Part shown: positions 16,281-25,226 of the stretch, one piece after another
How positions within the stretch are numbered: the first letter of the stretch is position 1
How the letters are laid out: each line of letters begins with the position of its first letter
NCBI GenBank assembly: GCA_041645435.1
Contig: JBAZQB010000001.1
Span: forward strand, 310,001-374,000
Length of the DNA stretch: 64,000 nt
Reading direction: 5' to 3'
From: Methanoregula sp.
GTDB taxonomy: Archaea; Halobacteriota; Methanomicrobia; Methanomicrobiales; Methanospirillaceae
Notes under the pieces: model-generated
The model's input: the letters and a program-made list of their open reading frames with translations, nothing else
Databases searched by the model: none
What the model was told of the DNA's origin: nothing
Made by a program: the position numbers and the translations under genes

Positions 16281-17090
16281 GTGATCTTAATCAAAGTGAA
16301 CTTTGGAGGATTTGTTTCTCTCTCGACAATTGACTGGCGGGGAAAGGCAGTCTGCACAGTTTTTTTGCGGGGTTGTCCGTTACGATGTACTTACTGTCAG
16401 AATGAAAATATTCAAGCGGGTGAAGATTATCGCGATATTGATGAGATCAATAGCATGATTAAAACTTCCTCGCCATTCATTAGCGGCGTTGTCTTTTCCG
16501 GAGGCGAACCAACGTTACAAAAAGATGCTTTGATCGCATTGGCCCGTTATTCAAAAAAAGTCAACCTGTGTGTCGGAATCCAGAGCAATGGATATTTTCC
16601 TGAAACTATTGAAGCATTAATTATTAACGGGTTGCTGGATAAAGTCGCAATTGATTACAAAACGACCTGGGAAGGATATTCAGGTACAACAGAGGGCTAT
16701 TGCCATCTGTCAAAAGAAAATTACGAAAGAAATGTCCAAAAATCTATCCGAATCTGCAAAAAGGCACTTGAAAAAAAACAATTAACTGAGTTTGAAGTAG
16801 TGTTTACCATATTTTATGAGAATCAAGAACATATCCGACAAATCTCCGAAAAAATCGGAGATGTATCTATTGTTCTTCAGCAGGGTGAACATAAAATACC
16901 AGTAATACGCAATGCAACTCCTGATATGACCAATGGGGAATATATCTGCAAAAAACTAACACAACAGAACAAACACCCCCCACTCAAACTAAATGAAATT
17001 AAAGAAATTGCAGACTCTCTGAAAAAAACAGTTCGGATAAGGACACGAGAGGTTGGGGAAATATCTTATAACTGGAGAAATATCCTGTGA
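16281..17090 (+). CDS. Radical SAM protein, anaerobic RNR-activase (NrdG)-like
   Basis: A 269-residue protein; the start is GTG at 16281 or GTG 16296, and neither has a good ribosome-binding site. Near the N-terminus FLRGCPLRCTYCQNENI gives the C-x3-C-x2-C cluster that binds the 4Fe-4S and SAM, and VVFSGGEPTLQ is the glycine-rich SAM motif. The NFGGFVSLSTIDWRGKAVC leader is typical of archaeal anaerobic ribonucleotide reductase activating proteins, which create a glycyl radical on the reductase. No reductase gene is adjacent. The coding sequence is visibly AT-richer than its neighbours, especially in the second half, hinting at different origin. It overlaps the next gene by 4 nt. Confidence 0.8.
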   Translation: MILIKVNFGGFVSLSTIDWRGKAVCTVFLRGCPLRCTYCQNENIQAGEDYRDIDEINSMIKTSSPFISGVVFSGGEPTLQKDALIALARYSKKVNLCVGIQSNGYFPETIEALIINGLLDKVAIDYKTTWEGYSGTTEGYCHLSKENYERNVQKSIRICKKALEKKQLTEFEVVFTIFYENQEHIRQISEKIGDVSIVLQQGEHKIPVIRNATPDMTNGEYICKKLTQQNKHPPLKLNEIKEIADSLKKTVRIRTREVGEISYNWRNIL

Positions 17091-17635
17091 AAGTTATCGG
17101 AGTCGTCGGGCTGCCAGCAAGCGGCAAAGGTGAATTCTCAAAGATTGCCGCAGATGCCGGGATCCCCGTCATAGTCATGGGCGATATGATCCGGGCTGCG
17201 GTTCTTAAAGCGGGACTTGAACCCACGGATGCTAATTTCGGGGCAACCGCAAACAGGCTTCGTGCTGAGGGGGGTATGGATGCAGTTGCTGCATTGTGCG
17301 TGCCCGAGATACTGCGTCAGACCGCTCCTTTGGTGCTTGTCGACGGGATCCGTGGCGATGCTGAAGTGAGATTGTTCCGGAAGCACTTTTCCGGTTTTAC
17401 CCTCATCAGAATCGATTCCTCCTTTGAAAAACGGCTGGACCGGATCAGGGCACGTGGCCGCTCTGATGATTTTGTTCAGGCTGAATCCCTGCGTAACCGC
17501 GATGAGCGCGAGATCGGCTGGGGGTTAGGAAACGCGCTTGCCGAGGCAGATATCAGCATAGCTAACGAAGGCAGTTTGGGGGATTTCTCCACCGCTGTAA
17601 CATCCGTCCTTGACTCACTGAGACGTGATCCATGA
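17087..17635 (+). CDS. UPF0200 family nucleotide kinase-like protein
   Basis: A 182-residue P-loop protein. GLPASGKGEFSKIA is a Walker A loop resembling adenylate and dephospho-CoA kinases; VLVDGIRGDAEVRLF is a Walker B-like strand, and a lid-like Arg-rich stretch (RIRARGRSDD) follows. The UPF0200 family is conserved in archaea, and a (deoxy)nucleotide or cofactor kinase role is suspected but I know of no firm assignment. It overlaps the upstream gene by 4 nt and the downstream gene by 4 nt, so translation of this operon is coupled. Confidence 0.8.
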   Translation: MKVIGVVGLPASGKGEFSKIAADAGIPVIVMGDMIRAAVLKAGLEPTDANFGATANRLRAEGGMDAVAALCVPEILRQTAPLVLVDGIRGDAEVRLFRKHFSGFTLIRIDSSFEKRLDRIRARGRSDDFVQAESLRNRDEREIGWGLGNALAEADISIANEGSLGDFSTAVTSVLDSLRRDP

Positions 17636-18405
17636 GCCTCAAACCGTATTTTTCTTCATCATCAAAAGTCTGGGATGATATCTCCTGGGTATACGGGATC
17701 GAAGATGCCGGATATGACGGGTGGGAGATCGTAGCTGATGGCAACTATAACCTTGATAATCCCGAATGTTTCAAAAAAATAGAAGGTATGATTGCGAGTA
17801 CACATCTTGGCGTTACCGTACATGCCCCCTTTGGGGATCTGAACCTTGCTACCTTGAATGATCCCATCTGGCGCGAATCGATACGGCAGATATGCACGTG
17901 TATAACCCATGCGTCTGCTTTCACCGACCGGATTACTATCCATCCGGGCTATCTCTCTCCGGTTGGAAAACTGATGCCACAAAAAGTCTGGGATCTCCAG
18001 AAAGAGGCGCTCCGGCAGATAGGAAAATGTGCAGCAGAACATTCTGTCCTTGCATGTGTTGAAAATATGATTGGGGTAAAAGAGTTCCTCTGCCAGCTTC
18101 CCGAAGAATTGATTGGTATGACGGACGGTATTGAGGGAATAGGCATGACCTTTGATTTCGGTCATGCGAATACACTGGGCAAAGTGAACAGTTTCCTGCC
18201 TTATGTAAACAAAGCCAGCCATATCCATATTCACGACAACCACGGGATGTCTGACGAGCATCTTGCACTGGGTGACGGAACTATCAGCTGGAGTAGTATC
18301 GGAAAGACGATTGCAGAAAACTATTCCGGGGTTGTTGTGATTGAAGGGCGATCTATAGAAGAAGCAAAAAAGAGTATAGCGGTATTCCGGAAGTGTTTTT
18401 CGTGA
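17632..18405 (+). CDS. TIM-barrel sugar isomerase / endonuclease IV-like protein
   Basis: A 257-residue xylose-isomerase-like (AP_endonuc_2) TIM barrel. Metal-ligand-type residues sit at VHAPFGDLNL, ITIHPGYLSP, ACVENM, MTFDFGHANT, HIHIHDNHG and VVIEGR. That pattern occurs both in endonuclease IV and in sugar-phosphate isomerases or epimerases. The protein is short, and the three-metal site looks largely preserved. The neighbours (a P-loop kinase and RNase Z) do not fix the substrate. It overlaps both neighbours by 4 nt. Confidence 0.75.
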   Translation: MSLKPYFSSSSKVWDDISWVYGIEDAGYDGWEIVADGNYNLDNPECFKKIEGMIASTHLGVTVHAPFGDLNLATLNDPIWRESIRQICTCITHASAFTDRITIHPGYLSPVGKLMPQKVWDLQKEALRQIGKCAAEHSVLACVENMIGVKEFLCQLPEELIGMTDGIEGIGMTFDFGHANTLGKVNSFLPYVNKASHIHIHDNHGMSDEHLALGDGTISWSSIGKTIAENYSGVVVIEGRSIEEAKKSIAVFRKCFS

Positions 18406-19340
18406 GCGGTGAGACCCTGCATGTATATTTCCTTGGCACCGCCGGTGCCCTGCCAACGCCACAACGTAATCCCCCCTGCATAATGATCCGCCGCGGATCC
18501 GACACCCTGCTCTTTGACTGCGGGGAAGGCGCCCAGCAGCAGATGATGAGGGCCCGTTGTGGTTTTTTAGTAAACGCGATCTTTGTCTCCCACTGGCACG
18601 CTGACCACTTTCTAGGGATATTTGGGCTGGTCCAGACGATGTCATTTAATGGGCGCACCGAACCCCTTACAATCTACGGGCCGGAATGGGTACAGGAATT
18701 CGTTACTACCCTGCGGCATGTTGGACGATTCAATTTAAAATTCCCGATTGAAGCAGTTGAGTTATCACATGGTTCTTGGGTGAGGTTTGACGGGTACACG
18801 ATCACCGCATTTGCCGTAAGTCATGGTATGCCGGCACTGGGATATTCATTGGAAGAAGATCCCCGCCCGGGCAGGTTCGACCGCGAGGGGGCAATTGCTC
18901 TGGGGGTTCCCCCGGGTCCCTTATTTGGGCGGCTCCAGCGCGGGGAGATTGTTACCATTGGGCCTGAAGGGCAAAAGCGTGAAGTGAAACCCGAAGACGT
19001 TCTTGGAACCCCACGTCCCGGACGTAAGATTGTGTACACCGGAGATACCCGTGCAGTTCATACAACCTTGGGAGAGATTGCCCGGAATGCAGATCTGCTG
19101 ATCCATGATGCCACCTACGATGAAACCGAAGCAGTCCGGGCAGCTGAATTTTATCATGCGACAGCATCACAGGCAGGAGAAGCCGCCACTATCCTTTCAG
19201 CCCGCACTCTCGTTCTCGTCCACATAAGTTCACGGTATATCGATTCAACGGCGCATATCAGCGATGCAAAGAAAAAATTCTCCGGGACGGTCATATCACC
19301 TAATGATCTCGATATGATTGAAGTACCATTCCGGGATTGA
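18402..19340 (+). CDS. rnz: Ribonuclease Z
   Basis: Starts at GTG 18402, overlapping the previous stop codon by 4 nt as elsewhere in this operon (GTG 18393 is the alternative). A metallo-beta-lactamase fold of about 312 residues with LGTAGALPTPQRNPP at the N-terminus, the Zn motif SHWHADHFLG, the exosite-like LGVPPGPLFGRLQRGE, VYTGDTRAV and the closing VLVHISSRY. It cleaves the 3' trailer of tRNA precursors. Full length for the short form. Last gene of the operon; T-rich stretches follow from about 19352. Confidence 0.93.
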   Translation: MSGETLHVYFLGTAGALPTPQRNPPCIMIRRGSDTLLFDCGEGAQQQMMRARCGFLVNAIFVSHWHADHFLGIFGLVQTMSFNGRTEPLTIYGPEWVQEFVTTLRHVGRFNLKFPIEAVELSHGSWVRFDGYTITAFAVSHGMPALGYSLEEDPRPGRFDREGAIALGVPPGPLFGRLQRGEIVTIGPEGQKREVKPEDVLGTPRPGRKIVYTGDTRAVHTTLGEIARNADLLIHDATYDETEAVRAAEFYHATASQAGEAATILSARTLVLVHISSRYIDSTAHISDAKKKFSGTVISPNDLDMIEVPFRD

Positions 19341-19349
19341 TCCGGTATT

Positions 19350-19395
19350 CCTCTTTTTATCCTCTTTTAATGCAATTTTACTTTTTTGCGGATAA
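19350..19395 (+). terminator. T-rich termination region after rnz
   Basis: Several T-runs (CTCTTTTTATCC, CTCTTTTAATG, TACTTTTTTG) follow the rnz stop within 50 nt, the usual form of an archaeal terminator. Confidence 0.4.
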
Positions 19396-19510
19396 CAAGC
19401 AAATTTAATCTTCAGACACCCATTCATGAATATACAGAGCAGTATCCAATTGCGTGGCATTAATAAAAAAGGCAAAAATGCCCGTTTCGCTGTGTGTGTG
19501 GTGAGAGAAA

Positions 19511-21358
19511 ATGGAAAATAACAATTCAAACGATGTGCTCGTCTACCGGCTCGGCACCGGCTGTGATCTTGCCGATGTCGAAGCAGGAAATATCTACCAG
19601 GGAAAGGTGCAGGGTTTTGCAACTTTCGGTATGTTCGTACAGTTAAACGACCGGATAAAGGGACTTGTGCACAAGAGCAATGTCAAGGCAGAACACAAGG
19701 AGCGCGATTCAGTACTGGTCAAGGTCCGCGAGGTACGGCCAAACGGTAATATTGATCTCGAAGAGGTCCAGTACCAGGTTTACCAGGTTCAGAACGTTGA
19801 GCGCAAATCCACTACTGTAAGAATAATCGATCTTCCTTCAAAACTTGGAAAGACGGTTGCTATCGAAGGTGAGATCGCCCAGATCAAACAGACAAGCGGT
19901 CCTACCATATTTACCATTGTTGACGAAACGGGTACCCAGAACGGTGCCGCGTTCATCGAAGCCGGTGTACGGGCATACCCGGAAGCGGAACTGGGGGATA
20001 TGGTCAAGCTCATCGGAGAAGTGATGATGAGAAATGGCCAGCTCCAGATTGAAGTGGACGGTCTGTCCATTCTCACTGATGAAGAAGCGGCTGTCGTTAA
20101 AGTAAGAATTGAAAAAGCTCTGGATCTCCGTTCAGAACCGGAGAATATCCCGCTCCTTGTTCAGAGTGACGTCATGGAGAAACTCCGTCCCGAGATGAAA
20201 AAGGTTGCAAAGATCATCAGGAAAGCAGTCTTCACTTCTCAGCCGATCATCCTTCGGCACCATGCGGATGCCGATGGCATCTGCTCAGCGGTTGCAATCG
20301 AGCAGGCGGTTGTTTCACTGATCCGCGAGAGTGGCGGTGATTTTGATGCAGAGTATTTCTTATTCAAGCGAGCGCCTTCAAAAGCACCGTTTTACGAGAT
20401 TGAGGATATCACGCGGGACCTCGATTTCTCATTAAAAGATCATGTCCGTTTCGGCCAGAAGATGCCCCTTGTGATCCTCACCGATAATGGGTCGACCGAA
20501 GAAGACGAACCTTCGTATAAGATCGCCAGTGTCTACGATATCCCGTTTGTCGTCATAGATCATCACCACCCGGATACTACCATTGACAAGTATCTTCTCG
20601 CTCATGTCAACCCTTATCATGTCGGGGGAGATTTTGGGATCACTGCCGGGATGCTCGGAACAGAAGTCGCACGTTTGATCAACCCCAAAGTCGAACCGCT
20701 AATTCGCCATCTCCCGGCAGTCGCAGCGGTCGGGGACCGGAGCGAGGCACCCGAACGGGCATTATATCTTGCACTTGTGCGTGATAATTTCCCAGAACAG
20801 GCCTGCAAGGATATTGCCCTCGCGCTCGATTACGAGCAGTTCTGGCTCCGGTTTAATGACGGCAGGGAGATTGTAAAGGATATCTTAAACCTTGCTGGAA
20901 ATACCGAGCGCCATAAAAAACTCCTTACCCTCCTTATCGATGGGGCAAATACGATGATTGCAGACCAGATGAGCGCCTGCATGGCTCACGTGGATCCCCG
21001 TATCCTGAAAAATGATGCACGTCTCTTCCTTCTCGATGTGGAGATCCATGCCCACAAGTTCACCTTTCCCCCGCCGGGAAAAACCTCCGGTGAGGTACAT
21101 GATCGTCTCTGCCAGCAGAATGCAGGTAAACCCGTTGTTACTATCGGGTTTGGGCCGGATTTTGCTGTGCTTCGATCCCGTGGCGTCCTGATGAATATCC
21201 CCAAAATGGTCAGGGAATTACGTGTCGAGATCCCGGGCGGCGGAATCAGCGGTGGCGGACACTTGGTAGTGGGCAGTATAAAATTTGTTGAAGGTATGCG
21301 CTCTGTAGTAATCGAAGCATTGATCAACAAAATTGCTGATGCACAGGTTCAACAATAA
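19511..21358 (+). CDS. RecJ-like DHH phosphoesterase with S1 and OB domains
   Basis: A 615-residue protein. Residues about 20-85 form an S1 RNA-binding domain (GNIYQGKVQGFATFGMFVQLNDRIKGLVH). An OB-fold follows at about 105-190 (GKTVAIEGEIAQIK). From about 240 to the end is a DHH/DHHA1 nuclease: motif I ILRHHADADGICSA, motif III VVIDHHHPD, and a C-terminal GGGISGGGHLVVGS matching DHHA1. Archaeal homologues are single-strand exonucleases, and some associate with GINS (GAN) in replication. The S1 domain at the front suggests RNA or structured nucleic acid substrates. It stands alone with an AT-rich promoter region before it. Confidence 0.88.
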   Translation: MENNNSNDVLVYRLGTGCDLADVEAGNIYQGKVQGFATFGMFVQLNDRIKGLVHKSNVKAEHKERDSVLVKVREVRPNGNIDLEEVQYQVYQVQNVERKSTTVRIIDLPSKLGKTVAIEGEIAQIKQTSGPTIFTIVDETGTQNGAAFIEAGVRAYPEAELGDMVKLIGEVMMRNGQLQIEVDGLSILTDEEAAVVKVRIEKALDLRSEPENIPLLVQSDVMEKLRPEMKKVAKIIRKAVFTSQPIILRHHADADGICSAVAIEQAVVSLIRESGGDFDAEYFLFKRAPSKAPFYEIEDITRDLDFSLKDHVRFGQKMPLVILTDNGSTEEDEPSYKIASVYDIPFVVIDHHHPDTTIDKYLLAHVNPYHVGGDFGITAGMLGTEVARLINPKVEPLIRHLPAVAAVGDRSEAPERALYLALVRDNFPEQACKDIALALDYEQFWLRFNDGREIVKDILNLAGNTERHKKLLTLLIDGANTMIADQMSACMAHVDPRILKNDARLFLLDVEIHAHKFTFPPPGKTSGEVHDRLCQQNAGKPVVTIGFGPDFAVLRSRGVLMNIPKMVRELRVEIPGGGISGGGHLVVGSIKFVEGMRSVVIEALINKIADAQVQQ

Positions 21359-21534
21359 TTTTTTGGATAATGATTGTCAGTTATGCGTAAATAACGCCGT
21401 AAAAGTCGAAACCTGCCTGCAAATCTGCATTTTCAAAAACAGCTCGACCAGAACGCCCGATAAATTCTTTCTGGTCTGAATTATGATGTAGTACAAGAAA
21501 AAAGACAGGATTTGGGACCTCCAAAAAAGATAAG

Positions 21535-21542
21535 TTTATATA
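21535..21542 (+). promoter_or_regulatory. TATA box of the small helix-turn-helix gene
   Basis: A perfect TTTATATA. Transcription would start near 21563-21567, just before the GAGG that serves the ATG at 21582. Confidence 0.6.
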
Positions 21543-21581
21543 GTAATTAATTTATATGAGTTTCTAATGCTGAGGCACAAC

Positions 21582-21833
21582 ATGTCAACTACCAAAAAGT
21601 TACGTGAGACGTATAATGAGACCCAGCACAAGATCGTCCAGTACCTCAATTCCGGTATAACCTTGGGCAAGCATTATTTCAAATCGAAATATATTGCCAA
21701 AGACCTTGGGTTATCACCTAAAGAGGTAGGTACCAACATGGCGATCCTTGCAGATAACTGCAAGGAACTGGACATCATACGGTGGAGCTATTCGAACAGT
21801 ACAACATGGATGGTCACACCAAGGGTGTGCTGA
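21582..21833 (+). CDS. Small winged-helix protein (DUF7123-like)
   Basis: An 83-residue protein. ATG 21582 has GAGG 6 nt upstream and is preferred over ATG 21567, which lies at or before the predicted transcription start. The body reads like a compact winged helix: ETQHKIVQYLNSGITLGKHYFKSKYIAKDLGLSPKEVGTNMAIL, followed by a wing ending TTWMVTPRV. Similar small proteins are common in haloarchaea and methanogens and are carried as a domain of unknown function. A role in transcription is likely from the fold only. Confidence 0.7.
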   Translation: MSTTKKLRETYNETQHKIVQYLNSGITLGKHYFKSKYIAKDLGLSPKEVGTNMAILADNCKELDIIRWSYSNSTTWMVTPRVC

Positions 21834-21862
21834 ATCCATCCATAAAATCTCTCTCTTTTATC

Positions 21863-22051
21863 ATGACAAAAGTTCTGGAATTCGAATCCGAGATCGAATT
21901 TGTGGCAGATATAAACGACCATAAGGACTGCCTGATGTCACAGGATCCCACGCAAGAGACCCCGAATGCTCTCTGGTATAATATCGACATCCCAAAAGGC
22001 CATATCTTAAAAGCAGGTGATAGGATCCGTATTACCGTTGAAAAACTCTAG
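21863..22051 (+). CDS. Small conserved-looking protein of unknown function (62 aa)
   Basis: ATG 21863 is chosen because residues from there on (MTKVLEFESEIEFVADIND) look like real protein, while the upstream extension overlaps the previous gene. It is acidic, beta-rich and has no Cys cluster or membrane helix. The sequence ends with GDRIRITVEKL, resembling a small OB or barrel. It starts 29 nt after the winged-helix gene and is probably cotranscribed. I do not recognise a family. Confidence 0.5.
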   Translation: MTKVLEFESEIEFVADINDHKDCLMSQDPTQETPNALWYNIDIPKGHILKAGDRIRITVEKL

Positions 22052-22056
22052 TTTTT

Positions 22057-22256
22057 TTGCATTGTAGAAAACCGTTTTTTCATGTAATAGATAGCCCCCC
22101 TCTTGTGCCACCAGTCCCCCGTTGGGGGACGGGCGCAGTGCGATAACCCGAGTAAGGTTACAGGTAATACGTTGTCATCGCAATGGGGGGGTGCCCCAGT
22201 GGCGGGGGCGAAGCCCCCGAGAGCGTCAGAGTTTTCTAAATGTTTTCTACAGAGCA
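22057..22256 (+). mobile_element. MITE-like element, copy C (200 bp, shortest form)
   Basis: Left end TGCATTGTAGAAAAC and right end GTTTTCTACAGAGCA pair at 13 of 15 positions, and GTTTTTT occurs directly outside both ends, a probable 7-8 bp target duplication. Inside are a perfect GTCCCCC-GTT-GGGGGAC hairpin (22114-22130) and GGGGGC-GAA-GCCCCC (22204-22218). It is homologous over nearly its whole length to copy A and inverted copy B. It begins 6 nt after the stop of the 62-residue gene. No coding capacity is apparent. Confidence 0.8.
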
Positions 22257-22488
22257 GTTTTTTTCAAAAGCCAATTAACCCGACACGTTATCCATGCTTT
22301 TTTCGTTACGGGGTCATCGATTTTACAGTAATTTTTTTAAAATATGACTATCGTAAGTGAATGACGGATGATATTTATGATTATCCGGTTGCGGGTATAC
22401 GCCGTTTGTCCCCCCAAGACCCAAAAAAAAGGTATTCTTTGCACTGACTAGGATCACTATTTGTCAGAACACTTGGCAATCCAAAAAG

Positions 22489-22525
22489 TGCATACTACCT
22501 TTGCATACTAAAAAGTCTTAAAATA
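22489..22525 (+). promoter_or_regulatory. Direct repeat and TATA-like promoter of the GH57 (DUF3536) gene
   Basis: TGCATACTA occurs twice (22489-22497, 22502-22510) at 13-bp spacing, immediately before a TATA-like CTTAAAATAA (22516-22525). The arrangement fits a regulator contacting the BRE/TATA region. The rest of the 377-bp gap (22257-22633) is AT-rich, with only an 18-codon open frame at 22573 that I do not call. Confidence 0.35.
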
Positions 22526-22633
22526 ATTCAGAAAAAACCCGTACGGAAGATTATTATCTGGTAAAAAAGAGAATGGGTGAATACTTAAAAAATTTGCAGT
22601 CTGACCAGGGAGATTTTGTGAGAGGATAAAGGA

Positions 22634-25138
22634 ATGAGTCGTTTTGTCTGTATTCATGGCCATTTTTACCAGCCTCCCCGTGAAAACCCCTGGCTTGAGG
22701 AAGTTGAGACAGAGGATTCTGCATATCCCTATCATGACTGGAATGAACGCATCACCGCTGAATGCTATGCCCCCAATGCTGCGTCCCGAATTCTTGACTC
22801 GAACCGGAAGATTATCGACATTGTCAATAACTATGCAAAGATTAGTTTTAATTTTGGCCCTACCCTGCTTACCTGGTTAGAGCAGAACAACAAGGAACTG
22901 TATCTGTCAATCCTAGAAGCGGACAAAGAAAGTATTAAACGGTTTTCCGGTCATGGCTCTGCCATTGCACAGGTCTACAATCATATTATTATGCCCCTTG
23001 CAAACTACAGGGACAAACATACCCAGGTAATCTGGGGGATTAAAGATTTCAAATTCCGGTTCAAACGAAAACCTGAAGGAATGTGGCTGCCCGAGACGGC
23101 AGTTGACTTGGAAACTTTGGAAATTCTTGCAGAACAGGGAATCAAGTTTACCATTCTCTCTCCTAAACAGGCCAACCGGGTAAAACCGGTCGATGATACA
23201 CAATGGACTGATGTGAGCCGGGGGGGCATTGACAGTTCCATGCCGTATCTCTGCCGGTTACCATCCGGTGAATCGATTGTCATCTTTTTCTATGATGAGG
23301 GCATTTCACAGGAAATTGCGTTTTCCAATCTTTTGGAAAATGGTGAAGTGTTTGCCAACAGGATGATGCGGTTTTTTTCCCAGCACCAAAAACAGTCCGG
23401 GCTGTTAAATATTGCATCTGATGGGGAGACTTATGGGCATCACCATCGGTTTGGGGATATGGCGCTTGCATATGCCCTCTATCTCATTGAATCAAAAAAT
23501 CTTGCGCAGATAACCATCTATGGAGAATACCTGAGTAAAAATCCGCCAACCCATCTGGTAGAAATAATTGAAAATACATCCTGGAGCTGCACTCACGGTA
23601 TCGAACGCTGGAGAGATGACTGTGGGTGCTGTACCCCGGGTTCAATTGTCCAGATGACTGCATCTAATCCGTTTATCCATTCTACTGCAAAGGATGAACC
23701 AATCGCGGTTAAAAGTTGTGCACTTCTATCACGACAGAAATGGCGTTCCCCGCTTCGGGAAGCCATGGACTGGCTTCGTCAGACACTGGTGACACTCTTT
23801 GAAGACAGAATGAGCTTGTTTGTAACAGATCCCTGGCAGGCACGGGATGATTATATTGATGTCATCCTGAACCGTTCTCCCAAAAATATTGAATTGTTCT
23901 TTTCAGAACATGCGACCCGTACACTTTTAAACAAAGAAAAGGTCGAGGTACTCAAACTGCTTGAGATCCAGAGAAATGGTATGCTCATGTATACCAGTTG
24001 CGGGTGGTTTTTTGATGATATTTCCGGGATAGAATCAGTCCAGGTACTGCGTTATGCCTGCCGTGCAATGCAGCTTGTACGGGAGGTCGCGGGTATTGAT
24101 CCTGAACCGGATTTTATCTATATATTGAAAAATGCCCCCAGTAATGTACCGGAATATAAGGACGGAGCGCAAGTGTATCGTAATTTCGTCCAGACCTCTG
24201 TTGTTGATCTTTCAAGGGTAGGTTTTCACTATGCATTGACATCGTTGATTGTCGATTCCCCGGAAAAGATACGGATAAAAAATTATACTCTGAAGAACGT
24301 GACGTACAATAAGAAAGAAACCGGAGAACTTAAACTTGCCATTGGGAAGGTCTTTTTATATTCCGATATTACCTGGGAAGAAAATACCCTGATGTTTGCC
24401 GTTCTTCATCTAGGAAACCATAATTTCATGGGTGGGGCAACAGAATTTCCCGATGAAAAGACATTTTTTTCTATGCGGGATGAATTACTGGAAGGTTTTT
24501 CCAAAAGTGATATCCCAAGGATGATTCTCTGCCTTGAAGACCACTACGGCATTCGTTTTTATTCACTCTGGGATCTGTTCCGTGATGGGCAGAGGAAGGT
24601 ATTGTACGCAATTCTTGACTCAACTCTTGCAGATATGGAATCTGCATTCCGGCACATCTACAACCAGTTTTTCCCGCTTCTCCATGCCATGAAAGAGATG
24701 CAGATACCCCCGCCAAAAGTGCTTGAGAATCCTGTCTGGTATATTATCAATCTTGATCTCAAGAAAGTTCTTTCCGATTCTAATCTCGACACACAACGAC
24801 TTGCAGTCCTCGTTGATGAAATGACCAAGGGAAAATTTGAGCCGGATACTCCAAGCCTCAATTTTACTGCAAGCATTGCATTAACTAACCTCATGCAGCG
24901 TCTTTATGAGAACCCGGACGATCTCATTCTTATGGAAAAGATCGCAATCGTTTTCAGGCTGTTGTCCCCACTTTCATTGAAATATAATCTTTGGGAATGC
25001 CAGAATGACTATTTCCATATTGGTCGAAAAAAAGCAGCAGCTATGCAGGCACTTTCTGGATCGGGGGATATTTATGCAAAGCAATGGATGCGACTGTTTG
25101 AGGAGCTGGGAGGGTACCTGGGAGTGAAATTCTCATGA
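22634..25138 (+). CDS. GH57 family glycoside hydrolase (DUF3536 type)
   Basis: An 834-residue protein with a GH57 (beta/alpha)7 catalytic domain at the N-terminus. CIHGHFYQPPRENPW is conserved region 1, KPEGMWLPETAVD contains the expected catalytic Glu, and NIASDGETYGHHH contains the catalytic Asp. A long C-terminal DUF3536 part follows, in which CTHGIERWRDDCGC is typical. Members are probable alpha-glucan-acting enzymes (amylase, branching or transferase); the precise activity is unproven. The ATG is preceded by AGGATAAAGGA. It heads a plus-strand pair with malQ, so it likely acts in turnover of the storage glucan. Confidence 0.88.
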   Translation: MSRFVCIHGHFYQPPRENPWLEEVETEDSAYPYHDWNERITAECYAPNAASRILDSNRKIIDIVNNYAKISFNFGPTLLTWLEQNNKELYLSILEADKESIKRFSGHGSAIAQVYNHIIMPLANYRDKHTQVIWGIKDFKFRFKRKPEGMWLPETAVDLETLEILAEQGIKFTILSPKQANRVKPVDDTQWTDVSRGGIDSSMPYLCRLPSGESIVIFFYDEGISQEIAFSNLLENGEVFANRMMRFFSQHQKQSGLLNIASDGETYGHHHRFGDMALAYALYLIESKNLAQITIYGEYLSKNPPTHLVEIIENTSWSCTHGIERWRDDCGCCTPGSIVQMTASNPFIHSTAKDEPIAVKSCALLSRQKWRSPLREAMDWLRQTLVTLFEDRMSLFVTDPWQARDDYIDVILNRSPKNIELFFSEHATRTLLNKEKVEVLKLLEIQRNGMLMYTSCGWFFDDISGIESVQVLRYACRAMQLVREVAGIDPEPDFIYILKNAPSNVPEYKDGAQVYRNFVQTSVVDLSRVGFHYALTSLIVDSPEKIRIKNYTLKNVTYNKKETGELKLAIGKVFLYSDITWEENTLMFAVLHLGNHNFMGGATEFPDEKTFFSMRDELLEGFSKSDIPRMILCLEDHYGIRFYSLWDLFRDGQRKVLYAILDSTLADMESAFRHIYNQFFPLLHAMKEMQIPPPKVLENPVWYIINLDLKKVLSDSNLDTQRLAVLVDEMTKGKFEPDTPSLNFTASIALTNLMQRLYENPDDLILMEKIAIVFRLLSPLSLKYNLWECQNDYFHIGRKKAAAMQALSGSGDIYAKQWMRLFEELGGYLGVKFS

Positions 25139-25226
25139 TACCTGATGGCAGAGGAGTATCTGCAGAAATGAGCGATTGCCGGGACAGCACTGGACATTGT
25201 TCTGTGAAAAAAACGGGGGACCTTGT

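Noticed and set aside
17662..18645. 327-codon minus-strand frame opposite the TIM-barrel and rnz genes
   Set aside because: Antisense to two well-supported overlapping genes; the translation has no family features.
22573..22629. 18-codon frame just upstream of the GH57 (DUF3536) gene
   Set aside because: It has a poor ribosome-binding site and is too short to judge. It would end 4 nt before the GH57 start, so a leader peptide remains possible but unsupported.
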